A DNA stretch of 64,000 nucleotides from Poecilobothrus nobilitatus (GCA_947095535.1 OX352774.1:9052001-9116000), one strand, 5' to 3'. Shown: positions 22,086-33,224, counted from the stretch's first letter. Notes: generated by a model from the letters alone, not told the origin. Made by a program: numbers and translations.

Positions 22086-24534
22086 TGAAAAATCTGCATC
22101 TTTAAAAATCGTTAGTTTTTATTCTGCTTTGTTTTATCATTGATTATCATTTTATTATTGAAAATATTGAAAAATTCCATAATATATGGTTTGAAACAAA
22201 AATTTTAACTCAAAAATTGATTCTATACTACTGTTTGTTGCATTCCATGTTAAAAAATTTAATGAATGAGTTAATAAAATATTTCAGTTTATTATTCGAA
22301 ATACCATGAAAAAGGATTCCTTTTTTTAAAGGATTTCATATTTATACAACTACAAGAAAAAAAAAAACAAAAAGATATCTTTTACATACTAAAATATCCT
22401 CATTATATTGAAGTTAATTATATGATAATTCATAATTATAAAACCCTGGAGGCTCCATAAAGATTACTTTAAATTTTTAAATTGAAAGAAGATAAAGTTA
22501 AAAATTCCAGGAACAGAGAAGAGTATTCAATAACTTTGAAATATATGTAAATTCCATAATATTTTTGCTAATTATTTAAAAATTAAATTCCAGATTTTTG
22601 CCTGAATGTAAGTTCAAGAAGACTTTAATTATCTGCTAAAACTCATTTCATTTTGTAAATAAGAACATGCACATCAAGTAGAAGAAGAATTTCCAGGACA
22701 CTGCTAAACTGCGCAGCTTTAATTCGACCAAGATATATGCATCTAGGAGCTCATTTGCTGAAGATGAACTGCCAGTAATAAATCCTTTACAAATCTTTAG
22801 TTTTTTTTATTACCTATAAGACTGAGAAAAGTATTAAAAGTAGAGACAAAATTAAAAATCTAATCTAAATAAGAACATTTGGAATTTTGCTTTGAATTTA
22901 TTCCAAATATGAACATTTAAAGCAAAAAAAAAAGAATGATAAAATAAATTATTTTAACATTAACATTTTTATTTTAATTTTCTATTCTATAAAATTTTTT
23001 TATAAAACATACAGCGGATTTTTTTTTTATTAAAATGTAATTCTAACAAAATTTATTTCAATTAATGATTTTGTCCTTGAAGAAAAACCAGACGTCAAAA
23101 ATATTAATTTAACTTTTTTTTGTTTGTAGTTTTTAACTTTTGTTTTTGTTTGTAGTTAAATGATTATTCCATACATATTTAATATAATTTAACATATCCA
23201 AAATTCAGATATCCTTGAAAACAATTTAAAAAAATAAACATAATTTAATATAAATGTTATCCTTAAATTGTAATTTTGTTATCCTTGATGAGTTTTGATT
23301 CTTATAAAGTTAAATTCATTCAAGTGTAACACTTCGCTTTCTCCTTAATGAACATTAATTTTGATTAAATGAATTAAAGTTTCTTTTATTTTTGTTTTTT
23401 TTTTTTTCTTTGTTTTAACATTATCGCTATTATTTTTATATCTTTTTTTTTTTTTAATCTACATTTTACCGTTGTTATATATATATTAAATTCAAAATGA
23501 TAGTTAAGACTTTAATAGAAGATAATCATAAAAAAAAATTTTTTTTTTTTTTTATGAATGAAAGCCAGTAACAAAAATACAATAGACATACATATTATTT
23601 CCTTTCCATTAAACATCATTTATAGACCTGGTCATTATTTTATCATTATAAAAACAAAAAGTCAGAAAAAAAAAAAAGAAACGATAGAAAGGAGGCAAAA
23701 GAAGAGTATAATATTGGTTATCAAGATAACGGTTGATTACATTGTAAATAATAATTACATCTATAGGGTAATAGAGTAATAATACGGCTATAATTATTTC
23801 TAAATATTCAATTATAAATGTAAAGTGAATATAAAACGAAAATAATGATTTAAAATACATTTTCTCCCAAAATTTCCAAGCTTTAGAAGAACTTGTTATC
23901 TGTCATTTTATTCTTTTTGATCTGTACTGTAGACGTACAACAAAAATATGATAAAGTTGTTGGTTGTGACTTATAATACCTTCGAAAAATTTAAAAACAA
24001 TTTTACTCATAAATTTTCGAGAAAGAATTTTCTCATATCTAATCACATATGGGTTATGATGATGAGGAACAATTTTATATAGAAAATATTTTTTTTTTTT
24101 TTTAATATTATATTTAATTTATAATTTCTAAGAATTTAGTAAAATATATTTCATATATATATTATCTTTAATTTATTACTACACATTAAATTTTTAAAAA
24201 CTTGCAAAAATTATAATAATAAATAAAATACGAATATTGAAGAAAACTATTATAATAACAAACTTTTTGAAAAAATTTATGGATTAGATACAATAAAAAT
24301 TAAATCAAATACACATTTAAACCAAAAAAAAAAAATCATTTTATCAAATATAATACCAGATAATTCTATTAATATATACAGAATCCTTATATCTGAAGTA
24401 ATAAAAAAGATAATAAAAGAATGAATTTAAAACAAGTAAAATTTACTATAATAAGAATGGTCGATATCTAATCGCTTAACCGATGTTCGAATAATTTGTC
24501 TGATAGATATTACAAAGAAAAAGTCAAATTTTAT
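22086..24534. other. A/T-rich stretch, otherwise without gene
   Basis: Apart from the candidate exon at 22,697 this region is homopolymer-rich. The overlapping open frames near 23,560-23,860 on both strands look like composition artefacts. Confidence 0.45.
22697..22774 (+). other. Candidate internal exon, 78 nt (speculative)
   Basis: A compositionally distinct, G+C-richer island. It follows an acceptor-like ...AATTTCCAG (AG at 22,695-22,696) and precedes GTAATA (GT at 22,775). It is exactly 26 codons with one open phase; the peptide begins DTAKLRSFNSTKIYA and ends SSFAEDELP, a mixed, protein-like composition unlike the chance frames around it. I do not recognise it. AG...GT open segments of this size are common by chance, so the base composition is the main argument. 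Confidence 0.25.
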
Positions 24535-24675
24535 GAAAATACGCTGTAAACACCGAGAGAGTGTGAGTTCGAAGACTTATTCTCCCTTACGACATTTACA
24601 GCCACGCCTGAACAGGAAATGTTATGTAATTTCCTGTCCACATTTATGTGGCAGCAAAATGCATTAAAAAAAAAG
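24535..24675 (+). mobile_element. 5'-truncated tRNA-derived SINE (SINE-3)
   Basis: Box A is absent and box B is degenerate (GAGTTCGAAGACT at 24,565). The body is the best preserved of the family: CCCTTACGACATTTACAGCC, ACGCCTGAACAGGAAATG, TTTCCTGTCCACATTTATGT then GGCAGCAAAATGCATT and a poly-A tail at 24,666-24,674. 5' truncation fits LINE-mediated reverse transcription. It is not promoter-competent. Confidence 0.75.
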
Positions 24676-24749
24676 TTATTTAAAAGCTATTATCAAGTTC
24701 ATATTATTTTAAATTATTTTGGAAATTGTTAAAGATATAAAAAAAACTT

Positions 24750-25262
24750 TAATGGATGGGCATCTCTTGCACTCCTCGTTTCACGTTGGACAACTTTGAG
24801 TGGAGGCAAGGGTTCACCCCTACAAAGTATCTATAAAACAAGGTCAATGCCCCAACAGTACGGCGATGGCAGAGTGGTGTGAGCGTTGGGGTAATACTGG
24901 GGTTGTCAATAAGGCGAATAGCTCTGTATTGCATTTTGTCGAGATGTTTGGGGAGCTCCAATCCAAATATGTGCTTTATATGCATTTCCGACCTAATGTA
25001 TGATCGGATGGATGGATCGGATCGGATGAAGAAAAGTAAGCTTTAGAGCGGTACAAGAATCCCAAACATTTAGCAGCATCTTTAGCTATAGAAAATATAT
25101 GATTTGACCAAGTCAATTTTTGATTTAACTTGATGTGCAGAATGTTTAAATCTGTTGAGTGCAGCAAAGCTTCACCGTGAAATATCAGGTTGGGGATAGT
25201 AGTAGCTATTTTACGCAAATTTAAACAGCATTGCGTTTTTTTGGTGTTGAAGTCAACTCTGT
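24750..25262 (-). pseudogene. Non-LTR retrotransposon reverse transcriptase relic (RT-A)
   Basis: On the minus strand, the C-terminal half of a LINE reverse transcriptase reads in order: VDFNTKKTQCCLN near 25,257, LNQKLTWSNHIFSIAKDAAK (thumb-type 'lsW..HI..iak.a' motif), LGFLYRSKAYFSSSD, then, after a frame change, HLDKMQYRAIRLI and CHRRTVGALTLFYRYFVG. The expected run between 'YFSSSD' and 'HLDKMQ' (normally a Y..vRP.LEY-type segment) is replaced by a GGATCGGAT-like direct repeat at 25,001-25,028, where the frame also breaks. No catalytic FADD-type box or endonuclease is present. The element is a 5'-truncated dead copy. The FYRYFVG motif links it to the relics at 35.2 and 46.6 kb. The clade was not resolved. 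Confidence 0.8.
25001..25028 (+). repeat. Short GATCGGAT direct repeats
   Basis: GATCGGATGGATGGATCGG then ATCGGATG is an imperfect short tandem array within RT-A, and probably the cause of its frame break. Confidence 0.7.
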
Positions 25263-25540
25263 TGGATTATAAAAAATATTAATTTATTTTATTTTAATTT
25301 AAAAATGTTAATTGAACTAGTATCTTTTTTCTCTTTCCACTCCTTAAAGTTGAATATAGGGCACAAAGTTATTTATTATTCACATTTCACTAAATAATTT
25401 CAATTTCTGGAATTGGTATAGTTTCACTAAGCCGTTGATTACACGGCTGTAGGTAGCTATTGGAGAAGACTATATACGAAGTACAAAAGTTTTTTATTTG
25501 TGCGACATCTATTATCTTATACAAACATTTTATTTTTATT
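25263..25540. other. Unassigned stretch between RT-A and D3
   Basis: No gene was seen. A slightly G+C-richer patch at 25,430-25,490 contains the palindrome CCGTTGATTACACGG, too little to interpret. Confidence 0.4.
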
Positions 25541-25542
25541 TT

Positions 25543-26480
25543 TATACCCGTACAATAGGATCGGGTATAATAAAATTACTCCTCCGTTTGTAACACCTCG
25601 AAATAAGCGAGCTAGATATACCTTCAAAGGTATGGATCGGATCAGAAAAAAATTCTAAGACTTTTGAGCCATGTCCGTCCGTCCGTCCGTCCATCCGTCA
25701 GCACGCTAACTCAAAAACTAAGGAAGCTAGAATCTTGAAATTTACACAAAATATTTTAGGAGTAATTTGTAGGTTCCCTATTTTTTTTGGTTGAGTTTGG
25801 ACCAAACCTTAGGCTAGCTCTCGAACACCTAACTTTTAGATCCCCACATTTTTTTTGAAATAGAGCTGTGAAATTTTTACTGCTGATAGATGTCACAAAA
25901 ATATTAATTTTATTTTTAATAACTTTTTTTTGTAGCCCCACCCTTTATGGAGCTACAGCTCCCCAAAGGTTCAAAAAAGCTCTATATTTAAATTGTTATA
26001 GCACAAGTTGTATAAGGTATATCTTCATTTTGAAAACGCCAAACGATTACTACTTTTATTAGCTTTAAAAGTATATATATACAATAAATATATATTTGTG
26101 ACATACGGTGTCTTAATTTACCGTTATGTGAAACTCAAATTTTGCAAAATCCTTCAACCCTTCTATCTTCTAAACCGTTTAAGTTGGAAATTTTGACAGA
26201 AGTTAGATCTTTGAAAATAAGTATGAGTCATTTCAGAAATGTTTTTTGTATCACGTCCCGTTTAGGAGCTGTAAGGGGTCAAAAACTGAAAATTTCCTAC
26301 TTTTAAACACCTGTAACTTGAACACCTGTTAAAATTTTTTTGAAGTAATACAAAAAAATTAAAGCTTTAATATTATACTCTTATTTCTGTTAATAATTTT
26401 TTTTAATAATATAGGGTTACTTTATAATTGACGAAAGTGTTACTTGATTTTTTCAAATTTTCTAACAAATTTCTTTAACG
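25543..26480 (-). mobile_element. mini-me/Helentron-like element, reverse copy (D3)
   Basis: Read on the minus strand, the element ends in TATACCCGATCCTATTGTAC then GGGTATA. This is a perfect 8-bp stem (25,543-25,550 with 25,562-25,569). Just inside is a (GGAC)n tract, seen as GTCC repeats at 25,673-25,698, preceded by TTGAGTTAGCGTGC. A GTCY microsatellite beside a conserved core and a terminal hairpin are the mini-me/DINE-1 hallmarks. The interior carries the GTAGCCCC...GGAGCTACAGCTCC block (about 25,934-25,964) that identifies the decayed family-D copies elsewhere. No protein is encoded. The far boundary near 26,480 is approximate. Confidence 0.7.
25673..25698 (+). repeat. (GTCC)n microsatellite of D3
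   Basis: Five near-perfect GTCC units followed by decayed ATCC/GTCA units. It sits at the fixed position seen in every related element here. Confidence 0.9.
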
Positions 26481-27020
26481 AATTTTTTCCATTTTGTTTT
26501 ACTCGATAATTTGAAATTGTTGAGGATATAATGCGTAGTACATAAAAATGTAAATAAATGTACAACATAACGGTTGCTTGAAGAATTTTTCTTTATATGA
26601 TATTGATATACATACATACTTATATAATATCATGTTTATTTACATATCGTATATGTCACTAGTGAATGAATGATAAGAGCATATATGTATATTATATAGC
26701 GCCGTATTTACATACATATATGTATTTTATTGTACTTATAAGAAATTATTCTGTCAATGGAATATTTAAATATAATATAATATAATATTTAAAATTATAT
26801 TTACTATTTTGTACTAAGTAAATTTAATATACATTTACCGCTTAGTATTAAATGGTACTATAGAATATTTGAAAAAGTTTTGGATTGATAATCGTTCTGT
26901 GAAAGGTTAGAATCTGCTTTTGAAGAATGTACATATAAACATATAGTTTGAATATATGTACAACCCATAGTTCTAGAAATTATAAAATTCACCCAAATTA
27001 TTTTAAAATACTAAAATATT
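26481..27020. other. A/T-rich stretch, no gene recognised
   Basis: Contains TATA/CATA-rich low-complexity DNA (26,590-26,780). Nothing else was supportable. Confidence 0.5.
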
Positions 27021-27329
27021 AAAAAAACGAGGAAGAGTGCAGTAGAGTAGACTGTGTCAACTCTGGGATACCCGTATGAACGTAGTATATCCTGTTTCTA
27101 TAAAACTTGAGCATCTTTTAAAAACATTCAGAGTTTTAGTACCGAACTACAGAGATATATTTATGTAAATTGTGGAGTTGTATGATAGCTACCCGAATCT
27201 ATTGCGCCTAGCTTCATTAAGTTCCAAGAAATGCAAAAAGCCTGAACCGGCTGCTTTAGACCATTCAAATTTTACAAAAGTTTTTGGCATGCAACTCGAC
27301 ACTTTTTTACTAAATTTCAGATAGCTAGC

Positions 27330-28562
27330 TTCAATAGACACTGAGTTATTTTCATTTAAAAAGAGAAGTTGTATGGCAACTATCCGAACCTGTCATATCA
27401 TCACAACAAAATTTTACAGAAGTTGTTGCCATAAAACTCGATCATCATTTGCAAAATTTCAGATACCTAGATTGAATAGACACTGGGTTATTTCCATTTA
27501 AAGAAAGAAGTTGTATGGCAGCTACTCGAACCCGGCGGCCGAAAATGCTGGAGTTAAATAGCAAAACTAACAATTTTGTAAAAGTGACGTAAAAAAAATT
27601 GCGGCCTCCTAACTCCTTTATTTTTTGAGTTATCGTGCGGACGGACACTGAGTTCTTTCATTTAAAAAGAGATTTTGTATGGCAGCTACCCGAACCCGTC
27701 ACACCACCACAACCAAATTTTGCAGAAGTTGTTGCCATAAAACTTGATCATCATTCGCAAAATTTCAGATACCTAGATTGAACAGACACTGGGTTATTTC
27801 TATTTAAAGAAAGAAGTTGTATGGCAGCTACTCGAACCCGGCGGCCGAAAATGCTGGAGTTAAATAGCAAAACTAACAATTTTGCAAGAGTGACGTAAAA
27901 AAAATTTCAGCCTCCTAGCTCCTTTATTTTTTGAGTTATCGTGCGGACGGACACTGAGTTCTTTTCATTTAAAAAGAGATTTTGTATGGCAGCTACTCGA
28001 ACCCGTCGCACCAGCACAACCAAATTTTGTAGAAGTTGTTGCCATAAAGCTTGATCATCATTTGCAAAATTTCAGATACCTAGATTGAACAGACACTGAG
28101 TTATTTCTATTTAAAGAAAGAAGTTGTATGGCAGCTACTCGAACCCGGTGGCCGAAAATGCTGGAGTTAAATAGCAAAACTAACAATTTTGCAAGAGTGA
28201 CGTAAAAAAAATTTCAGCCTGCTAGCTCCTTTATTTTTTGAGTTATCGTGCGGACGGACACTGAGTTCTTTTCATTTAAAAAGAGATTTTGTATGGCAGC
28301 TACCCGAACCCGTCGCACCACCACAACCAAATTTTGTAGAAGTTGTTGCCATAAAACTTGATCATCATTCGCAAAATTTCAGATACCTAGATTGAACAGA
28401 CACTGGGTTATTTCTATTTAAAGAAAGAAGTTGTATGGCAGCTACCCGAACCCGGGGACAGAAAATGCTGGAGTTAAATAGCAAAACTAACAATTTTACA
28501 AAAGTGACGTAAAAAAATTTTCAGCCTCCTAGCTCCTCTATTTTTTGAGTTATCGTGCGGAC
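27330..28562 (+). repeat. Four ~307-bp tandem units in M1
   Basis: The junction GCGGACGGACACTGAGTTC recurs at 27,637, 27,943, 28,250 and 28,557 (spacings 306, 307, 307). Each unit runs from CACTGAGTT..TCATTTAAAAAG through GCAGCTAC[CT]CGAACCCG to TTGAGTTATCGTGCGGACGG. Each ends in two GGAC units, a seed of the final microsatellite. Units differ by few substitutions. Confidence 0.85.
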
Positions 28563-28690
28563 GGACACTGAGTTCTTTTCATTTAAAAAGAGATTTTGTA
28601 TGGCAGCTACCCGAACCCGTCGCACCAGCACAACCAAATTTTGTAGAAGTTGTTGCCATAAAACTTGATCATCATTTGCAAAATTTCAGA

Positions 28691-29210
28691 CGCCTAGCTT
28701 CATTAGGTTCCAAGAGGTGCAAGAAGTCTGAACCGGCTGCTCTAGACCAAACAAATTTTACAAAAGTTGTTGGCATATAACTCGACACTTCTTTACTAAA
28801 TTTCAGATTCCTAGCTTCAATAAACACTGAGTTATTCTCATTTAACCGGATAAGTTGTATGGCAGCTACCCGAACCCGCCGCACCACCACAACCAAATTT
28901 TACAAAAGTTGTTGCCATAAAACTTGATCATCATTTGCAAAATTTCAGACGCCTAGCTTCATTAGGTTCCAAGAGGTGCAACAAGTCTGAACCGGCTGCT
29001 CTAGACCAACCAAATTTTACAAAAGTTGTTGGCATGTAACTCGACACCTCTTTACTAAATTTCAGATTCCTAGCTTCAATAAACACTGAGTTATTCTCAT
29101 TTAAACGGAGAAGTTGTATGACAGCTACCCGAACCCGCTGCACCAGCACAACCAAATTTTACAGAAGTTGTTGCCATAAAACTTGATCATCATTTGCAAA
29201 ATTTCAGAAA
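28691..29210 (+). repeat. Two ~259-bp tandem units in M1
   Basis: CGCCTAGCTTCATTAGGTTC recurs at 28,691 and 28,950 (spacing 259). The same unit with the same period occurs in M2 and M3. Each unit carries a 74-codon open frame on the minus strand. Confidence 0.85.
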
Positions 29211-29382
29211 CCTAGCTTGAATAGATACTGAGTTATTTCTATATAAAGATAGAAGTTGTATGGCAGCTACTCGAACCCGCCGACCGAAAATGTTGGATTT
29301 AAATAGCAAAACTAACAATTTTGCAAAAGTGACGTAAAAAAAATTTCAGCCCCCTAGCTCCTTTATTTTTTGAGTTATCGTG

Positions 29383-29420
29383 CGGACGGACGGACGGACG
29401 GACGGACGGACGGACGGACG
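29383..29420 (+). repeat. (GGAC)n microsatellite of M1
   Basis: About nine perfect GGAC units, the longest such tract in the window, at the conserved position after TTGAGTTATCGTGC. Confidence 0.95.
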
Positions 29421-29525
29421 TACATGGCTTAATCGACTCAGAATTCGATTCTGAGCCGATCCATACCTTTGACACTATATCTAGCTCGACTCCTTTAAGG
29501 TGTCACAAACGTAATGGCAAATTTA

Positions 29526-29558
29526 TTATACCCTTGAACATAGTTCATACGGGTATAA
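29526..29558 (+). terminator. 3' terminal hairpin of M1
   Basis: TTATACCC (29,526-29,533) pairs with GGGTATAA (29,551-29,558). Inside the loop GAAC-ATA-GTTC adds a second small stem. This is the presumed rolling-circle end signal, conserved in M2 and M3. Confidence 0.65.
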
Positions 29559-29670
29559 TAATATTGTAAGCAGAGTAACAGGCTGTGAACATACTAATGG
29601 TTCGTACGGGTATCTAAGAGTTGACAAAGGCAACTGTATTCTTCCTCGTTTTTTATATATTAATTATGTA

Positions 29671-29735
29671 TATATCTAAATATATATATATATATACACA
29701 TATATATGTGTATACTAATTTTCAATTATTCTAAT

Positions 29736-29769
<34 letters not shown>
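29671..29769 (+). repeat. (TA)n microsatellites
   Basis: Two TA-rich runs (about 29,680-29,708 and 29,738-29,768) flank the right end of M1. Confidence 0.85.
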
Positions 29770-29771
<2 letters not shown>

Positions 29772-31288
29772 AGAAAAATACATATTTTTTTTTATCCTTT
29801 TATCTATATGACCCAGCCAAGGTTTTGATTATAAATTTAGCTTTGTAAAGATTCCAGAGTTGAAGGATTTTTTATATAAACATGGTTTAATCGCCACAAA
29901 AAAAAAATAACAAGGATTTAAATTTAAGACATATGATGGCCATTTTAATAAAATTTTTCATTTTGATAAAGAGCCCATTTTGATAAAACTATTTCGAGAA
30001 CATGGTGTGTTCCGTAAACAAATGGTGAAGATTTTCAAATGTTCCCTTATAAATTCGGAGCTCTTATAAGAAGCATATAACTCTTTCCCACTAAGTCACT
30101 TATTATTCATATCATAATCATATACTAAGAATCAGTTTCTTAGCCAAGCCAATAAGCCAATATTTAGTTAAGGCTTCTATGATTACATTATTTTTTTTTT
30201 CGCTAATCATAAAGATTAATAAACGTTAAGTTTTGTATACAACCTGTATACAGTATAATATATGTATTTATTAGTATATCATTTTTAAAATATTTAATTT
30301 TTAATTTATTTATACATTTATTACAAAACTAAATATTGTATCTAAATTAATTAAATATGTAATATAATATTTCTATAACATTTTTGAGTATTAAAATTCT
30401 GATTAGAAAAAAAAATCATCTGATTTTTATAAACAGCATTCTTTTAAAAAACAAAAAAAAAAATTTATAAAAGAAGAATGTTGTTGTTAATATATTAGCA
30501 AACTAATCTTTTTTATATTCTTGTCACCTTTAACATTTACCTTTACCTTAATATCAAATAATAAATATTTATTTAATTCTAAGGTCAGAGTCGGTTTTCT
30601 TTATTTGTTACAAAAAAAAAATATTTATCATAGTTTTGATTTGATTTAAGCAGCAAAATCAATATTTCAAAAAACAAAAAAAAACAAACACGTTTTCATA
30701 ATTTTGTGTATTTGTTGTTGTTGTTTTTTTTTTACATTACAGAAAATGTTAATTCAAATCAACTATTAAATATATCAGAAAGGAGGGGGTTAATTACAAC
30801 TGTTTTTGTTTTTTAATAAGTTTAAGTACAATATAAAACGAATATGTGGGATTGGAATTATTTCAATCAAAAATGAAATAAATATAAAAATTAAAAAACA
30901 AAAAAAAAAAACCAGTACTTAAAGATGGCAATATTTCAATTAACATTTTGAATTTTTAATTATTGATTTGTACCACCTTTATAAAATTGATATGAATAAA
31001 AAATTTAAGTCACGTTTTAATCAGGTGTTTTATGTAAATTAAATTGTAATATTTATTACTATTGTATTTTTATTATTATCATTTTGCTTACATAACTTTA
31101 ATTATTTAATTATTTAAAACTAAAAATATAATAATTTTAATTTTAATTAAGTATTTTAAAGAATCGATTTACAAATTATATTTTAAATTGACAGACCGTA
31201 TGTTAAATGTTAAACTAAAAGTATTATCTCAAGTCGGCTTAAATAAAATTTAATATGATGATATTGAAATATTTCTAAAAAAAATTAG
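29770..31288. other. A/T-rich stretch, no gene recognised
   Basis: Homopolymer-rich, with no coding or element hallmarks noticed. Confidence 0.5.
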
Positions 31289-31289
31289 A

Positions 31290-32195
31290 AGCAAACAAAT
31301 AAATATAACAGTAGGTCGATGAAACCCACTTATTAATACCTTACACCTGAACAATTCAAAGAAAACAATAGGAAAAAAATTTAAGAATATCAATGAAACA
31401 CAGTGACATCTTCCAGCAAATTTCATGTTGTTACTCTTATTAGTTTCTAAAATAAGTTAGTTGTGACGTAGGAGCCGTATAGCACCCAATCAAACCATTT
31501 AGCCTACAATTCTCGAAAGTCAAAATCATACAAGAAACATGATAGGATACTAGCACTAAATTTCAAGTTAATTTCTTTATAAATTTCTGAGAAATACTTG
31601 TTTGATCATGAGAGGTTTGTGGCAGCTACTCCATCTCCCCTGTCACTCTTATTCAACTCTGTTTCCCTTATTCAATTTGTATAAATTTTGAAGTTTCTTT
31701 CTTTATTAGTTTCGAAGATAATAATATGTTTGTTAACATAAAGCAAACATGGCAAAATACTCTTGTACCAAATGTTTGGAGATATGTTCGTTTTTCTTGT
31801 GCTCATTCGGAAGATTCTTTTCCAACAATCCGAATCCATGTTGCAAATCATTTCAAATTTCAGGAACATAAAGAAAACATGACAGAACACCGTTGAACCA
31901 AAGATAAAGCTTTTATCTTTATTGGTTTTGGAGATATGATATTTGCTCTTGAACTCATTCGGAAGCTTTGAAAATTCAAACCCAGGGACCACTTTTTCTT
32001 AGTTGCAATCTCCGCCTTTCTTTCATAATTAGTAAGGTACTATATAAATTACATCAATATAGTTTTATTAGTTTTTAAGTTATTGTGCGAACGGAAGGGC
32101 ATCGTTAAATGGTGGTGGTTACAAACACCATCGTTTGGTGGTTACAGGCACCATACAAAAACTAATATACTCTATACTTTAAGTGTAGGATATAA
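31290..32195 (+). mobile_element. Helentron-like element of a second type (E1)
   Basis: The left end reads CAAATAAATATAACAGTAGG, TCGATGAAACCCACTTATTA, then TAATACCTTACACCT. The right end AAGTGTAGGATATAAC (32,181-32,196) is an imperfect reverse complement of the left subterminal block. Before it lies TTTTTAAGTTATTGTGCGAA followed by CGGAAGGGC, the equivalent of the TTGAGTTATCGTGCGGAC junction in M elements. This gives the same architecture with different sequence. The interior has loosely repeated TTATTAGTTT..GAGATATG blocks; a 106-codon minus-strand frame across them is a repeat artefact. A fragment of the same left end is at 55,727-55,800. Confidence 0.55.
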
Positions 32196-32196
32196 C

Positions 32197-33224
32197 AAGA
32201 GATGGTTTCTAAAAGATACTAACAAAGTATTAATTAGTCCTAAAATTTAAGAAATTAGGGTATATAAATTTAACATATTATTGGCAATCAGTGTTACTCC
32301 AACATTTTTAAATTAATATTCCCTCTTTTTTATTTAATTCAAAATCAACTTCAAAATAAAGATTAGTTAGGTTATTATTTATAAATTTTAATTATAGTAT
32401 ATAATATTATATAGTTACTTAATTATAATGTAAATAATATTTTTTTTATTTAATTAAATATTCAAGCAATAAAAAGATTAATCAAAACTTTTATATAGTA
32501 CGTGCTTTTGAATTTTTTAATTTAAAGATGTGTAATGATTTTACAATGGGTATATGTAATATTTTTAAAATGGAATTCAATGGAATGTTGATTGATATAT
32601 TGAACAATATCTTCATCTAAAAGATGACTGACATTTATAGTTTAAGTTATTTCCTTATTTTTTTTTCTGTCTTTTTCGTTTACTAAATATCAACTGAAAT
32701 AGGTATATTTTCAATTATTACTTTATTAAATTATTGATACCGCCTATTAAATCATTTCTAAACGTTTTGGAAATCTTAAGATAAAAAAAAAAACGATATA
32801 CTCAATTATTTCCTACAATTAATTGCTTTGTTATTAGATATATTACATTTTTTGTTATATAACCTTGAATAGAACCTCTTTTTGGCAAAAAAAAAAAACA
32901 AAGTTATTTGAATGACTTTCAAAGTATTCTTAAAGTCATTAATCATTTAAAATTTTATTTCAATATTATTTTAGAATCTGTATTTTAAAAAAGAAAAATT
33001 ATTTATGATATGTCATGCCATTTAGATATAAACAACACAGAATGAAAACTAAAGACGCGCATTTTCTTAAACGGACCATGAATATCCTTTAGAATTGTGA
33101 GTTGCATCAAATAAATAATAATTTATAAAATTTTTCAGAATTTTATATGTAAGAAAAAATTGTGGGATCTCAATAGTAACTTTCTTTAATCTTAGCGAAA
33201 TTTTAAAAAGCTATCAAAACATAA
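32197..33224. other. A/T-rich stretch, no gene recognised
   Basis: Homopolymer-rich DNA. Nothing was recognised. Confidence 0.5.

Larger units (their letters stand above)
27021..29654 (+). mobile_element. mini-me/Helentron-like element M1 with internal arrays
   Basis: Starts AAAAAACGAGGAAGAGTGCA and carries the subterminal ATACCCGTATGAAC (27,068-27,081). Its exact reverse complement GTTCATACGGGTAT lies at 29,543-29,556 within a 3' hairpin TTATACCC...GGGTATAA. A (GGAC)n tract lies at 29,383-29,420, followed by the conserved core TACATGGCTTAATCGACTCA. The interior contains four ~307-bp and two ~259-bp tandem units. Unlike M2 and M3, M1 continues past the hairpin for about 95 bp and ends in a second, reversed copy of the family's 5' end (29,600-29,654). 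It is therefore bounded by ~50-bp imperfect inverted repeats. Short minus-strand frames inside are repeat passengers. It is non-autonomous. Confidence 0.75.

Noticed and set aside
31672..31992. 106-codon minus-strand frame as a gene
   Set aside because: It crosses repeated blocks of element E1 in antisense and has no recognisable domain.
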